Source of the DNA: an uncultured Fodinibius sp. | Lineage (GTDB): Bacteria; Bacteroidota; Rhodothermia; Balneolales; Balneolaceae | Reading direction: 5' to 3' | DNA length: 64,000 bases | Assembly (NCBI GenBank): GCA_913057775.1 | Contig: CAJXOG010000001.1 | Span: 558,001-622,000 of the forward strand | Shown here: positions 33,604 through 44,600 of the stretch, one piece after another | How positions within the stretch are numbered: the stretch's first letter is position 1 | Layout: every line of letters starts with the position of its first letter | Position numbers and translations under genes: made by a program | The notes under the pieces: generated by a model | What the model was told of the DNA's origin: nothing | Seen by the model: the letters and a program-made list of their open reading frames with translations, nothing else | The model's database searches: none

Positions 33604-34824
33604 ATGATTCATTATTATACCCGAATTGCAAGCTTTGTGCTTGCATTCGGGTTCTTTATTAGTTGCTCTACATTACAATCCTCAAACCAAGAATCTGCCA
33701 CATCCGAAAACCTTTCTGAGCAGCAGATTCAACAACAAATAAAATCTCTGGATAAGGATATTTCCTCAAATCCCAAGCAAGCAGATTTATACCTTAAAAA
33801 GGGTAAACTCCTCACAAAACTTGCCCAAAAGAAAGAAAATCCCTCTGAACGTGTATCCCCTTATACAAATGCTCGTCAGGTTTTAGACCGAGCCGCAAAT
33901 TTATATCGTAACACAGCAGATTCAGAGGATAAAGTAAGCGACTTACTCAACGTGACCTGGAGTTTAGAACATAATCATGGCATTAAATTGTTACAGGAAG
34001 AAAATGTTGAAAAAACCAACTACGAGCGGGCTATTGCTCATTTCAATAATGCAACTATTGTTATCCCTGACAGTGCTATTTCTTACACCATGAAGGCCCG
34101 CACGTTATACAAAAACCAACAACAAAAAGAAGCAATTGAAACTTTAGAAACCGCTCGGGAAAAAATTGAAAATCCTCCTGTCCTTCTTTTAGAACAACTT
34201 GCTTATTTATATCTCGAAAATAACGACCCAAAAAAAGCCATTGGGATTTATGAACAAGCCGAATCATTTTCAAACAAGAACTTGAATTTACTACACGGGC
34301 TTTCAAATGCTTATATTAATGCAGGAGAACATCAGAAAGCCATAAAACTGCTGAAGCAACTGCTCGAAGATGAACCGCAGAATATTGTCTACGGCCAATC
34401 ATTGGCTACCGAATTATATTTTCTGGGAAAATCAAAAATAGATTCTGTTGCTTCCACGCTAAAACACAGTGATTCACTTGACGATACAGCATTCGAAAGT
34501 ATAGATACCCTATTGTCGAATGCAGAAGAACGATTTAATAAGATTTCTGATGCGAACCCGGGCAATCTAGAAATTCAAGAACGCACAGCTACTTTTTACT
34601 ATAACAGTGCATCGCAGTATCAAAAGCTCGTACCATTAGTGTCGGATGAACACCAAGAGCAGTTGCAAGAGAAGATCAAGCAATATTTATCAGCTTCTAT
34701 TCCTCTTTTTGAAAACCTCGTAGAACAAGGTCAGCAGAATCAAAAAATCTGGAAGAAACTTTTCCAAGCTTATTCTATTTTAGAAATGGAACAAGAAGCA
34801 GAGAATGCAAAAGCTAATCTATAA
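33604..34824 (+). CDS. TPR-repeat lipoprotein (paralogue)
   Basis: A 406-residue lipoprotein with signal FVLAFGFFISC (Cys21) and TPR-like units (ADLYLKKGKLLTKLAQKK, YTMKARTLYKNQQQKEAIET, LNLLHGLSNAYINAGEHQKA). The KENPSERVSPY segment corresponds to KDDPTERADYY in the previous gene, supporting tandem duplication. 37 bp after it and 12 bp before the trans-sulfuration gene. Function unknown. Confidence 0.85.
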   Translation: MIHYYTRIASFVLAFGFFISCSTLQSSNQESATSENLSEQQIQQQIKSLDKDISSNPKQADLYLKKGKLLTKLAQKKENPSERVSPYTNARQVLDRAANLYRNTADSEDKVSDLLNVTWSLEHNHGIKLLQEENVEKTNYERAIAHFNNATIVIPDSAISYTMKARTLYKNQQQKEAIETLETAREKIENPPVLLLEQLAYLYLENNDPKKAIGIYEQAESFSNKNLNLLHGLSNAYINAGEHQKAIKLLKQLLEDEPQNIVYGQSLATELYFLGKSKIDSVASTLKHSDSLDDTAFESIDTLLSNAEERFNKISDANPGNLEIQERTATFYYNSASQYQKLVPLVSDEHQEQLQEKIKQYLSASIPLFENLVEQGQQNQKIWKKLFQAYSILEMEQEAENAKANL

Positions 34825-34836
34825 TACATTTCTGTA

Positions 34837-35976
34837 ATGAAATTTAATACCAAAGCAATTCACGCAGGACAAGAACCGGAAGAAACTTCTGGAGCTGTAA
34901 TGCCCCCGATCTTCCAAACATCAACCTATGCACAAGAAGCACCCAACGTGCATAAAGGTTATGATTACGCTCGAGTAGGTAATCCTACTCGTACGGCTCT
35001 TGAAAAACTCATTGCCGGATTGGAAGATGCCGATGAATGTGCCTGCTTTGCCAGCGGTTGTGCTGCAATGGACGCGGTTCTAAAAATGTTTCGGCCCGGA
35101 GATCAAATCATTGCCTCAAACGATCTTTACGGTGGCACATATCGACTGTTTACAAAAGTATTTGCTCCATACGGTATCGACTTCACATTTGTAGATATGA
35201 CTGATATCGAGAATGTCAAAGAAGCAGCCACCGACAATGCCAAGCTTCTCTGGATTGAAACGCCAACTAATCCTCTATTGCGCGTGGTAGATATTGAAGA
35301 ACTCACGAATTTTGCAAAAAAACAGGATATCTTATCACTGGTTGATAACACATTTGCCTCCCCCTACTTGCAACAGCCGCTTGAATTGGGAGCTGACATG
35401 GTACTTCACTCAACCACTAAATATCTGGGCGGTCATTCTGATGTAATTGGAGGAGCTGTTGCCACTTCAAACGAAGTAATTATGGAGCAACTACGTTTTC
35501 AGGTTAAAACTACAGGAGCCGTGCCCGGCCCCATGGATTGCTACCTGACTTTACGAGGCATAAAAACGCTATCGGTACGCGTGCAACAATCGGTGGATAA
35601 TGCTAAAAAAGTTGCTTCCTTTTTGGATGATCATCCCGATGTAGATGAAGTAATTTATCCCGGTTTGGAGAGTCATCAACAGCATGAAATTGCTAAAAAA
35701 CAGATGAGTGATTTTGGTGGCATGGTTTCATTTTGCCTGAAAAATGATTCTATGGAAAAAGCTCAGGAATTCATGAGCAGAACAACGATTTTTACATTGG
35801 CTGAAAGTCTTGGCGGTGTTGAATCCTTGATTAGCCATCCGGCCTCTATGACCCACGGATCTATCCCAAAAGAAGTTCGCGAAAAAGCGGGACTCAAAGA
35901 TTCGTTAATCCGACTCTCGGTTGGTATAGAAGATGCTGACGATCTTATTGAAGATCTGGATCAAGCGTTTGAATAG
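34837..35976 (+). CDS. Cys/Met metabolism PLP enzyme (cystathionine gamma-synthase/lyase family)
   Basis: A 379-residue PLP-dependent trans-sulfuration enzyme. HAGQEPEETSGAVMPPI, DYARVGNPTRTALE, FASGCAAMDAVL, and the PLP-binding Lys195 in HSTTKYLGGHSD are diagnostic. ESLGGVESLISHPASMTH near the C-terminus fits the family. Sequence alone does not separate gamma-synthase from gamma-lyase. Confidence 0.93.
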   Translation: MKFNTKAIHAGQEPEETSGAVMPPIFQTSTYAQEAPNVHKGYDYARVGNPTRTALEKLIAGLEDADECACFASGCAAMDAVLKMFRPGDQIIASNDLYGGTYRLFTKVFAPYGIDFTFVDMTDIENVKEAATDNAKLLWIETPTNPLLRVVDIEELTNFAKKQDILSLVDNTFASPYLQQPLELGADMVLHSTTKYLGGHSDVIGGAVATSNEVIMEQLRFQVKTTGAVPGPMDCYLTLRGIKTLSVRVQQSVDNAKKVASFLDDHPDVDEVIYPGLESHQQHEIAKKQMSDFGGMVSFCLKNDSMEKAQEFMSRTTIFTLAESLGGVESLISHPASMTHGSIPKEVREKAGLKDSLIRLSVGIEDADDLIEDLDQAFE

Positions 35977-36023
35977 ATTCCAGACCTATGAACAAAATGT
36001 ATAACCCAAAAACTCTTTAAATT

Positions 36024-37205
36024 ATGCGGAATGTAGTTATTGTAGATGCAAAACGGACCCCAGTTGGTTCTTTCGGTGGAAGCCTGTCCTCATTTTCAGC
36101 ACCGGAATTAGGTGCGGCAACAATCACAGAATTGATGAAATCATCCGGTGTTAAACCCGAGCAGATTCAAGAAGTGGTATTCGGGAATGTGCTCACCGCC
36201 GGGGTTGGTCAAGCTCCTGCGCGCCAGGCCGCACTAAAGGCCGGACTTTCCGAGCTTACCCCAGCAACAGCCATTAATAAGGTCTGTGCCTCGGGAATGA
36301 AAGCTATCATGATCGCCGCCAATCAAATTCAGCTCGAAGAAGCTGATGTTATTGTTGCCGGTGGTATGGAAAGCATGAGTAATGTACCCTATTATCTTAA
36401 CAAGCATCGTTTTGGATCTAAGCTGGGACATGCCGAAGCCCAAGACGGTATCATCAGAGACGGTCTTTGGGATGTCTATAATGATTTCCACATGGGTAAT
36501 GCCGCAGAAATCTGTGCCCGTGAGTGCAACATCAGCCGCGAAGAACAAGATGAATTTGCAATCACCTCTTACAAGCGAGCTATTAAAGCTCATGAAGAGG
36601 GTTATTTTGATGATGAAATCATCGAGATGAAAGTGAAAGACCGTAAGGGTAATGTATCCAAAGTTAAAATGGATGAGGAGCTCAAGCGAATTAATTATGA
36701 TAAAGTACCAAAGCTGAATCCCGTATTTCAAAAAGATGGGACCGTTACGCCCGCGAATGCCAGCAGTATTAATGACGGAGCTGCAGCTGTTCTTTTAATG
36801 AGTGAAGAAAAAGCTAAAGAACTTGGTTATACTCCGCTCGCTCGTATTGTAAGTCAGGCCAGCGCCGCTAAAAAGCCGGAATGGTTTACCACAGCACCAG
36901 CCGATGCCATACCCAAAGCGATGAAAAGAGGCAATATTGAAAAAGATGAAATCGATCTTTTTGAAATTAACGAGGCCTTTTCAGTGGTTTCGCTTGCTAA
37001 TGAGCAGATTTTAGAGCTCGATCCAAGTAAAGTAAACATTCACGGCGGAGCAGTCAGTATTGGTCATCCCATTGGCTGCTCGGGAGCACGCATCATTGTA
37101 ACGCTTCTGCACGCTCTTAAACGTACAAAAGGACGTTTTGGATGTGCCGGCATTTGCAACGGGGGCGGAGGAGCATCAGCCATGGTTCTTGAAATGCTTA
37201 ATTAA
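36024..37205 (+). CDS. acetyl-CoA C-acetyltransferase (thiolase)
   Basis: A 393-residue thiolase that condenses two acetyl-CoA or the reverse. Nucleophilic Cys88 in NKVCASGMKA, the NEAFSVVSLA motif, SIGHPIGCSGAR, and the second Cys in GICNGGGGASAM are all present. More like biosynthetic (AtoB/PhbA) than FadA thiolases by the NKVCASGMKA motif. 47 bp after the trans-sulfuration gene. Strong terminator downstream. Confidence 0.93.
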   Translation: MRNVVIVDAKRTPVGSFGGSLSSFSAPELGAATITELMKSSGVKPEQIQEVVFGNVLTAGVGQAPARQAALKAGLSELTPATAINKVCASGMKAIMIAANQIQLEEADVIVAGGMESMSNVPYYLNKHRFGSKLGHAEAQDGIIRDGLWDVYNDFHMGNAAEICARECNISREEQDEFAITSYKRAIKAHEEGYFDDEIIEMKVKDRKGNVSKVKMDEELKRINYDKVPKLNPVFQKDGTVTPANASSINDGAAAVLLMSEEKAKELGYTPLARIVSQASAAKKPEWFTTAPADAIPKAMKRGNIEKDEIDLFEINEAFSVVSLANEQILELDPSKVNIHGGAVSIGHPIGCSGARIIVTLLHALKRTKGRFGCAGICNGGGGASAMVLEMLN

Positions 37206-37223
37206 AAACCTTTTGATAAACCG

Positions 37224-37257
37224 AAAGCAGGATGAACAATTTCATCCTGCTTTTTTA
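37224..37257 (+). terminator. terminator after the thiolase gene
   Basis: AAAGCAGGATGA pairs with TTCATCCTGCTTT around an ACAAT loop, followed by TTTTTATTT. It separates the thiolase from the PorV-led unit. Confidence 0.9.
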
Positions 37258-37391
37258 TTTTTCATTTATTCTGATAACTTTATATCAAGAGAATATAATA
37301 ATAGAGCAAGTTCTTAGAATAATAGGCTTACGTAATATTATTTGCTATTTTTCGTTAAATTCTGAACGTATTTCTATCAACCGATTTTGTT

Positions 37392-38495
37392 ATGATTAAG
37401 AAAGCATTATCCACGTTTGCCCTTCTGCTGGTTATGGCCAGTTTATCACATGCTCAGGTTGGCATTACTTCGGTACCATTTTTACAGATCGAACCCGATT
37501 CCCGGGCAGCAGGAATGGGCAATACCGGTGTTGCCATTGCCGATAATGCTTCTGCAATATTTTGGAATCCCGCCGGACTTGCTTTTCAAAAGGGAAATCA
37601 AATCAACTTTACCCATAGTGAGTGGCTACCCCAGTTTAATGCTGACCTATTTTATGATTACCTGGGTGGCAAATATCATATGGAAGGAATCGGTACATTT
37701 GGCGGACATGTTACTTTTCTGAATTTAGGGGAACAACTGCGTACTGATGAAACTGGATTAGAGCAGGGGCGTTTTAATAGTTATGAACTTGCAGCAGGAC
37801 TTTCCTATGGACTTAAACTTAATGAAAACTGGTCGCTTGGTACCGGATTCAGATTTATATACAGCAGCCTTGCAGATGGCCGTGTAAGCCAGCAGCGAAT
37901 TAACCCCGGTTCAAGTGTGGGAGTTGATCTATCAACCCTGTACAAATCAGATAGTTTTAAATTTATCGGGAATGACGCCAATATAAATGCAGGGTTAAAT
38001 ATCTCAAACATTGGTCCTGGTGTAAACTATACCGATAACGCCCAAAAAGATCCCCTTCCAACGATATTCCGTATTGGATGGGCGTTTAATACAAACCTTG
38101 ATAACGACGGCATCCATAAATTGACGATTGCCAACGATATCTCGAAGGTGATGGCACGCCTTGATTCTGATGGTGAGCCCGAAGGAGTCATCAGTTCTCT
38201 TTTCTCATCTTGGGGAAGTTTTACCCGTAATACAGGGACTGGAGAAGTCACACTTTCCCTCCCCGAACAGTTAATGTATGCTGTAGGTACCGAATATTGG
38301 TATAACGACCTTTTTGCCGTGCGCGGCGGATATTATTATGAGGATCCCAATAATGGTGATCGACAATATATGACCTTGGGGGCCGGCATTCGATACAAGT
38401 TTGTAGGGGTTGATTTTAGCTATATTAATACTCTTGGGGATGAGAATCATCCGCTTGCCAATACAACCCGCTTTGGTTTGCTCTTAAACTTCTAA
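37392..38495 (+). CDS. PorV/PorQ family outer-membrane beta-barrel protein
   Basis: A 367-residue outer-membrane protein of the type IX secretion accessory class. After a signal (FALLLVMASLSHA) comes LQIEPDSRAAGMGNTGVAIADNA, the signature N-terminal stretch of PorV/PorQ-like FadL-type barrels, then beta strands ending in NTTRFGLLLNF with C-terminal Phe. PorV ferries T9SS cargo to the sortase. The next gene, 19 bp on, encodes a protein with a T9SS sorting domain, suggesting a dedicated pair. The canonical PorV may be elsewhere. Confidence 0.85.
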   Translation: MIKKALSTFALLLVMASLSHAQVGITSVPFLQIEPDSRAAGMGNTGVAIADNASAIFWNPAGLAFQKGNQINFTHSEWLPQFNADLFYDYLGGKYHMEGIGTFGGHVTFLNLGEQLRTDETGLEQGRFNSYELAAGLSYGLKLNENWSLGTGFRFIYSSLADGRVSQQRINPGSSVGVDLSTLYKSDSFKFIGNDANINAGLNISNIGPGVNYTDNAQKDPLPTIFRIGWAFNTNLDNDGIHKLTIANDISKVMARLDSDGEPEGVISSLFSSWGSFTRNTGTGEVTLSLPEQLMYAVGTEYWYNDLFAVRGGYYYEDPNNGDRQYMTLGAGIRYKFVGVDFSYINTLGDENHPLANTTRFGLLLNF

Positions 38496-38514
38496 TTCGA
38501 GCAACTGTGGGTTC

Positions 38515-41500
38515 ATGAGTTTTTATAAATCAACTACTTTTCTCGGTAAAAGCATGCTAATTGTAAGCATGCTTTTATTATTTGGACTTCATAACGTTTT
38601 TGCTCAACAAATTGAAATACAGCGGAGCCACAGCCTCACCTCCTACACAAATATTCAACCTAACGTACCCGATACGCTTACTATAATCGCAGTTATGGTC
38701 GAGTTTCAGCCCGACGAAAATCGCTTAACCACGGGCAATGGCACCTTTGATCCCACTAATTTAGCCTATCTCGACAACCCCGACATTACCATTGACCCCC
38801 TGCCCCATGACCAATCCTATTTTGAACGACATCTGACATTCGCACAAAACTACTTCAACGAAGTTTCGGGAGATCAGTTGCATATCAAATACCGTGTGAT
38901 TCCCACCGTATATCAATTGCCGGAAAAAATGGAGCAGTATTCCCCTACCGGAGAATCCTTCACCAGCAAAAAAATTGCTGATTTAGCTCGGGACACCTGG
39001 CAGGTTGTAGAAGAGCAAGGGGGATTTTCTACTTCTGATTTAGATCCCCAAAAAACGACCTTTGCTATCTTTCACGCAGGTATTGGCCGCGATATTGAGC
39101 TAACAGGAACAACCCTCGATAAAACGCCACAGGATATCCCATCCCTCTTTTTAGATCAATCTACACTAAGCAACTTGCTTGACCAGCCAAATTTTGATGG
39201 ATTTCCGATTAATGATGGCGCTTTCAGGGTAACTAATTCAATGATTTTACCGCGCAGCCTCTCGCGCCGGGGCGAAGATATAGCAGGTAACGAGTTTGTG
39301 TTACAATTATCTACAAATGGACTTATTTGCGCATCCATTGGCAGCTATCTTGGCCTGCCCGACCTTTTTAACACCGAAACAGGAAATTCAGGTATTGGAC
39401 GATTTGGATTGATGGACGGAGAAAGCTTCTTCTCCTATCGTGGTCTTTTTCCGCCCGAACCCTCGGCCTGGGAAAAAATATACCTGGGCTGGCAAGATCC
39501 TTTTATCGTTGGCACATCCAACAACAATACCATCAGCCTTCCTGCAGCAGCTTATCATCAACAAAACAGCATTGCCAAAGTACCATTATCTTCTGATGAA
39601 TATTTTTTGATTGAAAACCGTCATCGCGATCCCAATAGTACCGGAGTTACGCTCACCTTTGAACAGCCAGACGGTACTGTAGAAAACAAACGATTTACCA
39701 ATTATGATGAGGCTTTTGTCAATCAAACAGAAGGATTCGAGGAATCTTTAATTGCTGGTGTGGTTACTGATGTAAGTAACCCGGAATGGAGTCTGCCAGG
39801 AGGATTAGATCTTGGCCCCGACGAAACAGAAGGTACTGCTGATGATCGATTGCTCAACGGAGGTATCCTCATTTGGCATATCGATGAAGCCGTTATTAAT
39901 ACTCAAATAGCAAATCAAAGTGTAAATAATGATCCTGATCGTCGCGGCGTAGATCTCGAAGAGGCTGACGGTGCTCAGGACATTGGACGTGCCGTAAATA
40001 ATGACTTCAGCAGGCAAGCGCGCGGCACCGCTTTCGACTTCTGGTGGGATGGAAATAATGCCTCAGTAGTCACCCTTGACGGTGATACGCTGCAATTCTA
40101 CGAGAACAGATTTGGGCGCGATACCCGACCATCAAATGAAAGCAACTCCGGGGCACCAAGTTTTTTCGAGCTCTATGATTTTTCTGATAATCAACCGGTG
40201 GCTTCATTTCGTATTCGGTCAACATCTTCCAATAATATTCAATCGGTAAATCTGCCTCATTCAAAAATTGAAGACGAAACAGCATATACTACGCCAGAAT
40301 CTGATTATTTTTCTGCATATCCACTGGGACTCACCCTCTACTCTACCTCCTCCGATTCTTTTCTAATTATTCCCACGCAGCAAACAACCTATGCACTTAA
40401 TTTAGAAGAAGCGAACAATCCGGTTTTCGATTTTCTATCGGAATCCGTCCAGCAACCATATCTTGGGAACGCACTCGTTCTGGGCGGTGCCCCTTCTCAG
40501 TCCCAAATTGAACTATCGGCATGGCAGTGGGATGGCAATCAATGGAATACCCAGTGGAATAACACCATCGATGCAAATGACGCCTTTTTAAGTTCCAATG
40601 ACAGCCAAACACTATATGCGGATTTTACTGACCAGCGGATCAATCTCTCAGACGGCACAGAACAGTCTCCTTTACCAAATCCACAACAGCGTTCTGCCAC
40701 AGTGAATGGAATATTTACCGTGCTCACAGCAAGCCAACTAACGCTAGAACCCGCTGGAAATACCTATCCAATAAATAAGAATGGAAATCGGCATTACAGC
40801 GGGGCGGTACAACTTGGCGAAGAGCGGCAGGGATTCTTTTATTTATCGGATGATGAACTCTTGATATTTGATCCTGACTCATTTAATCAGCCCAAAACCA
40901 TCGTCCAAAATACCCATCTGGGATGGCCCGCTATGGCCGACCTTAATAATGACGGGCGCATCGATTTTAGTTATGTAAACCAAGAAACCGGCGCAGTTGA
41001 AGCACGTAACAACAACGGAGCCCTACTGGCAAACTTTCCCATTACTCCTCCTCAAAATACTAAATTTATAGGGACACCTTTGGTTACCCGCTCAGAACAA
41101 TCGGAAGATATTACCCTTTATATTCCCACACAAGATAGCCTTTCCCTGAATATCAACGCATATACTATTGATGGGGAACCCATCGAGGGATCTACCCTTT
41201 ATATAGGTAATATCTCCGATCAAAATAATCAGCCCATTCATCCAGTCATTCATGAAAATACCCTTTATGCTGCTAGTCACCGCGGCGATGTTAAAGCCTG
41301 GCAACTGGATAATATTGCTGATGTACTATGGGCAAGCCGCTATGGAAATTCATCCATGAATAAAATTTCAGGAGGTATAAATACTGAAAATCCTCAAGAG
41401 CCATCACCAGCTAATGCGATTCTTGTTAAAGAGGAAACCTATAACTGGCCAAACCCTGCGAAAGATTTCACCAACATTCGATTTCAGACCAGCGGATCAG

Positions 41501-41697
41501 GTACAGTAGAGGTAAAAATTATCACTTCCGGTGGAAGAATTGTCTTCGACAAGAACTATGAGGCCAAAGGGGGTGCTCCTGAAGAATATCAGATCTCTAC
41601 ACAGAACTGGAGCAGTGGATTATATTTTGCTATGATTACGGCAACCGTAAACGGACAAAAAGAACAGAAAATGATTAAGATTGTAATCATTCAATAG
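38515..41697 (+). CDS. T9SS-secreted M6-like (immune inhibitor A-type) protein with degenerate zinc site
   Basis: A 1060-residue secreted protein with an N-terminal signal (SMLIVSMLLLFGLHNVFA). Residues about 50-380 match M6 metalloprotease architecture: FAIFHAG, LGLPDLFNTE, GIGRFGLMDG, PSAWEKIYLGWQDP and YFLIENRHR. In active M6 enzymes HEFGHxLGLPD holds zinc; here it reads A273-S-I-G-S277-Y-LGLPD, so both His and the Glu are gone. A long beta-rich region with an FG-GAP/EF-like stretch (ADLNNDGRIDFSYV) follows, and the end is a T9SS type A sorting domain (about 975-1060: NWPNPAKDFTNIRF, GLYFAMITATVNGQKEQKMI). Probably a non-catalytic surface protein. Confidence 0.82.
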   Translation: MSFYKSTTFLGKSMLIVSMLLLFGLHNVFAQQIEIQRSHSLTSYTNIQPNVPDTLTIIAVMVEFQPDENRLTTGNGTFDPTNLAYLDNPDITIDPLPHDQSYFERHLTFAQNYFNEVSGDQLHIKYRVIPTVYQLPEKMEQYSPTGESFTSKKIADLARDTWQVVEEQGGFSTSDLDPQKTTFAIFHAGIGRDIELTGTTLDKTPQDIPSLFLDQSTLSNLLDQPNFDGFPINDGAFRVTNSMILPRSLSRRGEDIAGNEFVLQLSTNGLICASIGSYLGLPDLFNTETGNSGIGRFGLMDGESFFSYRGLFPPEPSAWEKIYLGWQDPFIVGTSNNNTISLPAAAYHQQNSIAKVPLSSDEYFLIENRHRDPNSTGVTLTFEQPDGTVENKRFTNYDEAFVNQTEGFEESLIAGVVTDVSNPEWSLPGGLDLGPDETEGTADDRLLNGGILIWHIDEAVINTQIANQSVNNDPDRRGVDLEEADGAQDIGRAVNNDFSRQARGTAFDFWWDGNNASVVTLDGDTLQFYENRFGRDTRPSNESNSGAPSFFELYDFSDNQPVASFRIRSTSSNNIQSVNLPHSKIEDETAYTTPESDYFSAYPLGLTLYSTSSDSFLIIPTQQTTYALNLEEANNPVFDFLSESVQQPYLGNALVLGGAPSQSQIELSAWQWDGNQWNTQWNNTIDANDAFLSSNDSQTLYADFTDQRINLSDGTEQSPLPNPQQRSATVNGIFTVLTASQLTLEPAGNTYPINKNGNRHYSGAVQLGEERQGFFYLSDDELLIFDPDSFNQPKTIVQNTHLGWPAMADLNNDGRIDFSYVNQETGAVEARNNNGALLANFPITPPQNTKFIGTPLVTRSEQSEDITLYIPTQDSLSLNINAYTIDGEPIEGSTLYIGNISDQNNQPIHPVIHENTLYAASHRGDVKAWQLDNIADVLWASRYGNSSMNKISGGINTENPQEPSPANAILVKEETYNWPNPAKDFTNIRFQTSGSGTVEVKIITSGGRIVFDKNYEAKGGAPEEYQISTQNWSSGLYFAMITATVNGQKEQKMIKIVIIQ

Positions 41698-44600
41698 GTG
41701 AGAAATCGCATCCTCCATATCGCCTTGCTGCTTGTTGTATGGGGATGGTGCAGCTGCCTCAATACTGCTTTCGGACAACAGCTTTCGCCCTCCCAGTTCA
41801 ACTATCCCAATAACCATCTGTCTTGGTATACTATTGAAAGTGATCATTTTAATATTCACTTCCAAGAGGGCAACAATCGCTCGGCACAAACTACAGCCCG
41901 TATTGCCGAAACCATTTATCCACAAATTACCGATCTTTATAATCTCGAACCCGATACCAAAACCAATATCGTACTTAAAGATCGCCGGGATTACTCGAAC
42001 GGTGCGGCCTATTTTTTCGATAATCAGATTGATATCTGGGTTTCATCACTAAATACTCCACTTCGCGGCACCCACGACTGGCTTTGGGATGTTATCACTC
42101 ACGAATTCACTCATATCGTACAGTTACAGGCCGCAATGAAAAAAGACCGCCGCATACCCGCCATCTACTTTCAATGGCTCTCATACTCCGATGTAAGGCG
42201 TCTCGACGTGCTTTACGGTTATCCAAAAGGCATTCTTACCTATCCCTTTGCTTCTATTAACGTACCCGCCTGGCTGGCTGAAGGAGTAGCACAATACCAG
42301 CGACAAAACCTATTTTTTGATTATTGGGATACGCATCGCGATATGCTTTTTAGAACCACCGTTCTTTCAGGAAATCCCATTTCATTTGAGGAGATGGGCA
42401 TTTTCGGATCCAAAAATGCCCTGCAGCGCGAACGGATTTACAATCAGGGCTTTGCCTTTACCTCTTACCTTGTTAATCGATTCGGGGAAGACCTGCTGCC
42501 AGCATTGTCGAAAAGTTTAGGAGAGTCAGGAGTTTTTACCGTTGACAAAGCTCTTAAGCAAGTCACAGGAACTTCGGGAGGCAATCTATTTGATGATTTT
42601 ATTTCCACCTCCGAACAATACTACCGCAAGGCCATCAAATCCTTGCAGCCAACAGAAACTAAAACGATTCAGTCCGATGGATTTTTTAATTTTTATCCAA
42701 CCATAAGCCCAAGTGGCAATCAAATTGCATATTTGTCAAACAAAAACAGCAGGTCGCCAGCTGTTCAACTCTTTATTGATAACCGAGATAAAATGGGAGC
42801 TTCATTCCAGGCTATCGATATTGGCACATTGCAATCATCAGACCAGCGATACGGCATATATAAAAATCAGGAGCCGACGATAAAACATCTGCAATCCTCA
42901 TTTTCCTTTTCTCCGGATGGATCTCAAATTGCTTTTAGCCGACAAGAGTTAAATAACTACGGAGAACGCTATAACGATCTATTTATTTATAATCAGCAAA
43001 CTAAAAAGGTGGAACGCCTGACCCAAAGCAAGCGGCTTTCTTCACCCAGCTGGCATCCTACAAAAAACTTTATGGTAGCCATTCAGCAGTCGAATGGCAG
43101 CACAAATTTAGTTAAGGTAGGTTTAGCTTCGGATTCACTACATCCCATGACAAACTACAACAACGGAGAACAAGTTTACAGTCCCAGTTGGCATCCCAAT
43201 GGAGAGGAACTCTATTATTCTTTTTCTGATAAACATACCCGCAATATTTATCGGCTCAATACACAATCGAAAACAGTCGAAGCGCTACTGCAAGATACAT
43301 TAACCGACTACCGCGATCCATTTGTAGATGAGAAAGGCAACTATCTCTACTATTCCGCCAATCCTGATGGCATTTTCAATATTTATCGCATTTCTCTTAA
43401 TGGTGAGGAATCTCCAGAGCAGTTAACAAATGTTATCGGAGGGGCTTTTATGCCGCATGTTATTAACGAATCGCTCTATTTTTCTGAATTTAAAACGGAG
43501 GGTTATATTATTTCCTCCATCAATTTATCAACCGTTGCACCACAATCTGCTATAAAATATAATCGAGAACCGCTCTCCTATTTAAAGCTACCTGAGAAAT
43601 CAGACATCAAATATCCAAAGAATACAGAGAATATTGAAGTCATTGAAAAATCAAAACTGCAACATTTGAGTCGTTCAGATTCCTTACTGATTCCAGCTAA
43701 AAACAGAAATCAGGAGCAATTGAAGCTAAAGCCATATGAAAATAACTTTACCAGCTTTAGCTTTTATCCCGTCATTCGGTTCGATAACTACAGCAAGAAA
43801 AACGGCAGTAACGGTCGCTTACTCACGGCCGGACAATTTGGCAATTTAGGCGGCAACTTGCTGCGTGATATGAAACTCGGTACCTATTTTTCATCCCGTG
43901 AAGTAACCGGGCAGTTCAATTTCTTTGGCAGTGCCCTCTTTGGTATTGCATCGGAACCCAGCAGCGGTATCGGAGACTTTTTAAAACCCGCTCGGCTTAC
44001 CGATCTCGATCGAGACTTATATTTATCAGTTGAGCATGTGGGACTCCCATTCATCAAAAAACGATGGTCACCTACCGTTACACTAGATTTCTATAACTTG
44101 CGTCGAAATGTTGCTGACGGCCTTTCGGTCGAAGAATTCCCCTGTACCTCATGCCTGCCGGATACCACCAATGTTGATATTGCCTATAACATCTGGCAGG
44201 CTGATATCTTTCTGCGCAGCAAAATCAATCAGCACAATTTACTTGAGCTTGGAGCTGGATACGGTCCATATCGCGTTCAAACGGATGGATTTTACTCCCA
44301 AGAACTTGAATCATTTATCCCTTCCTCTTCCTCGGAATACTTTAGGGGAACTACTCTCACGGCTGCATATATTTACGAGAACTGGATCCCCTATCCCAAT
44401 AGTGACGTAGCCCCTATTGGATTTCGCGGCGCATTAAGATATACATACGAACCCAACAAGTTGCTTGACGACTATGAGGTAGAAGACGGGACCCTCAGTC
44501 CCATCTATCAAGATGTAAAAAACCATTCTATTGAAACCAATATACGGCTGGGATATCCAATAGGTCATCATTCTGCCCTTAACTTTTATGGCCGTGGATT

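Noticed and set aside
36234..36731. 165-residue minus-strand frame within the thiolase gene
   Set aside because: Antisense shadow; Ile/Phe/His-rich with no signal peptide and no motif.
38515..39660. Reading the M6-like protein as an active metalloprotease
   Set aside because: The HExxH motif is absent: the aligned residues are Ala-Ser-Ile-Gly-Ser.
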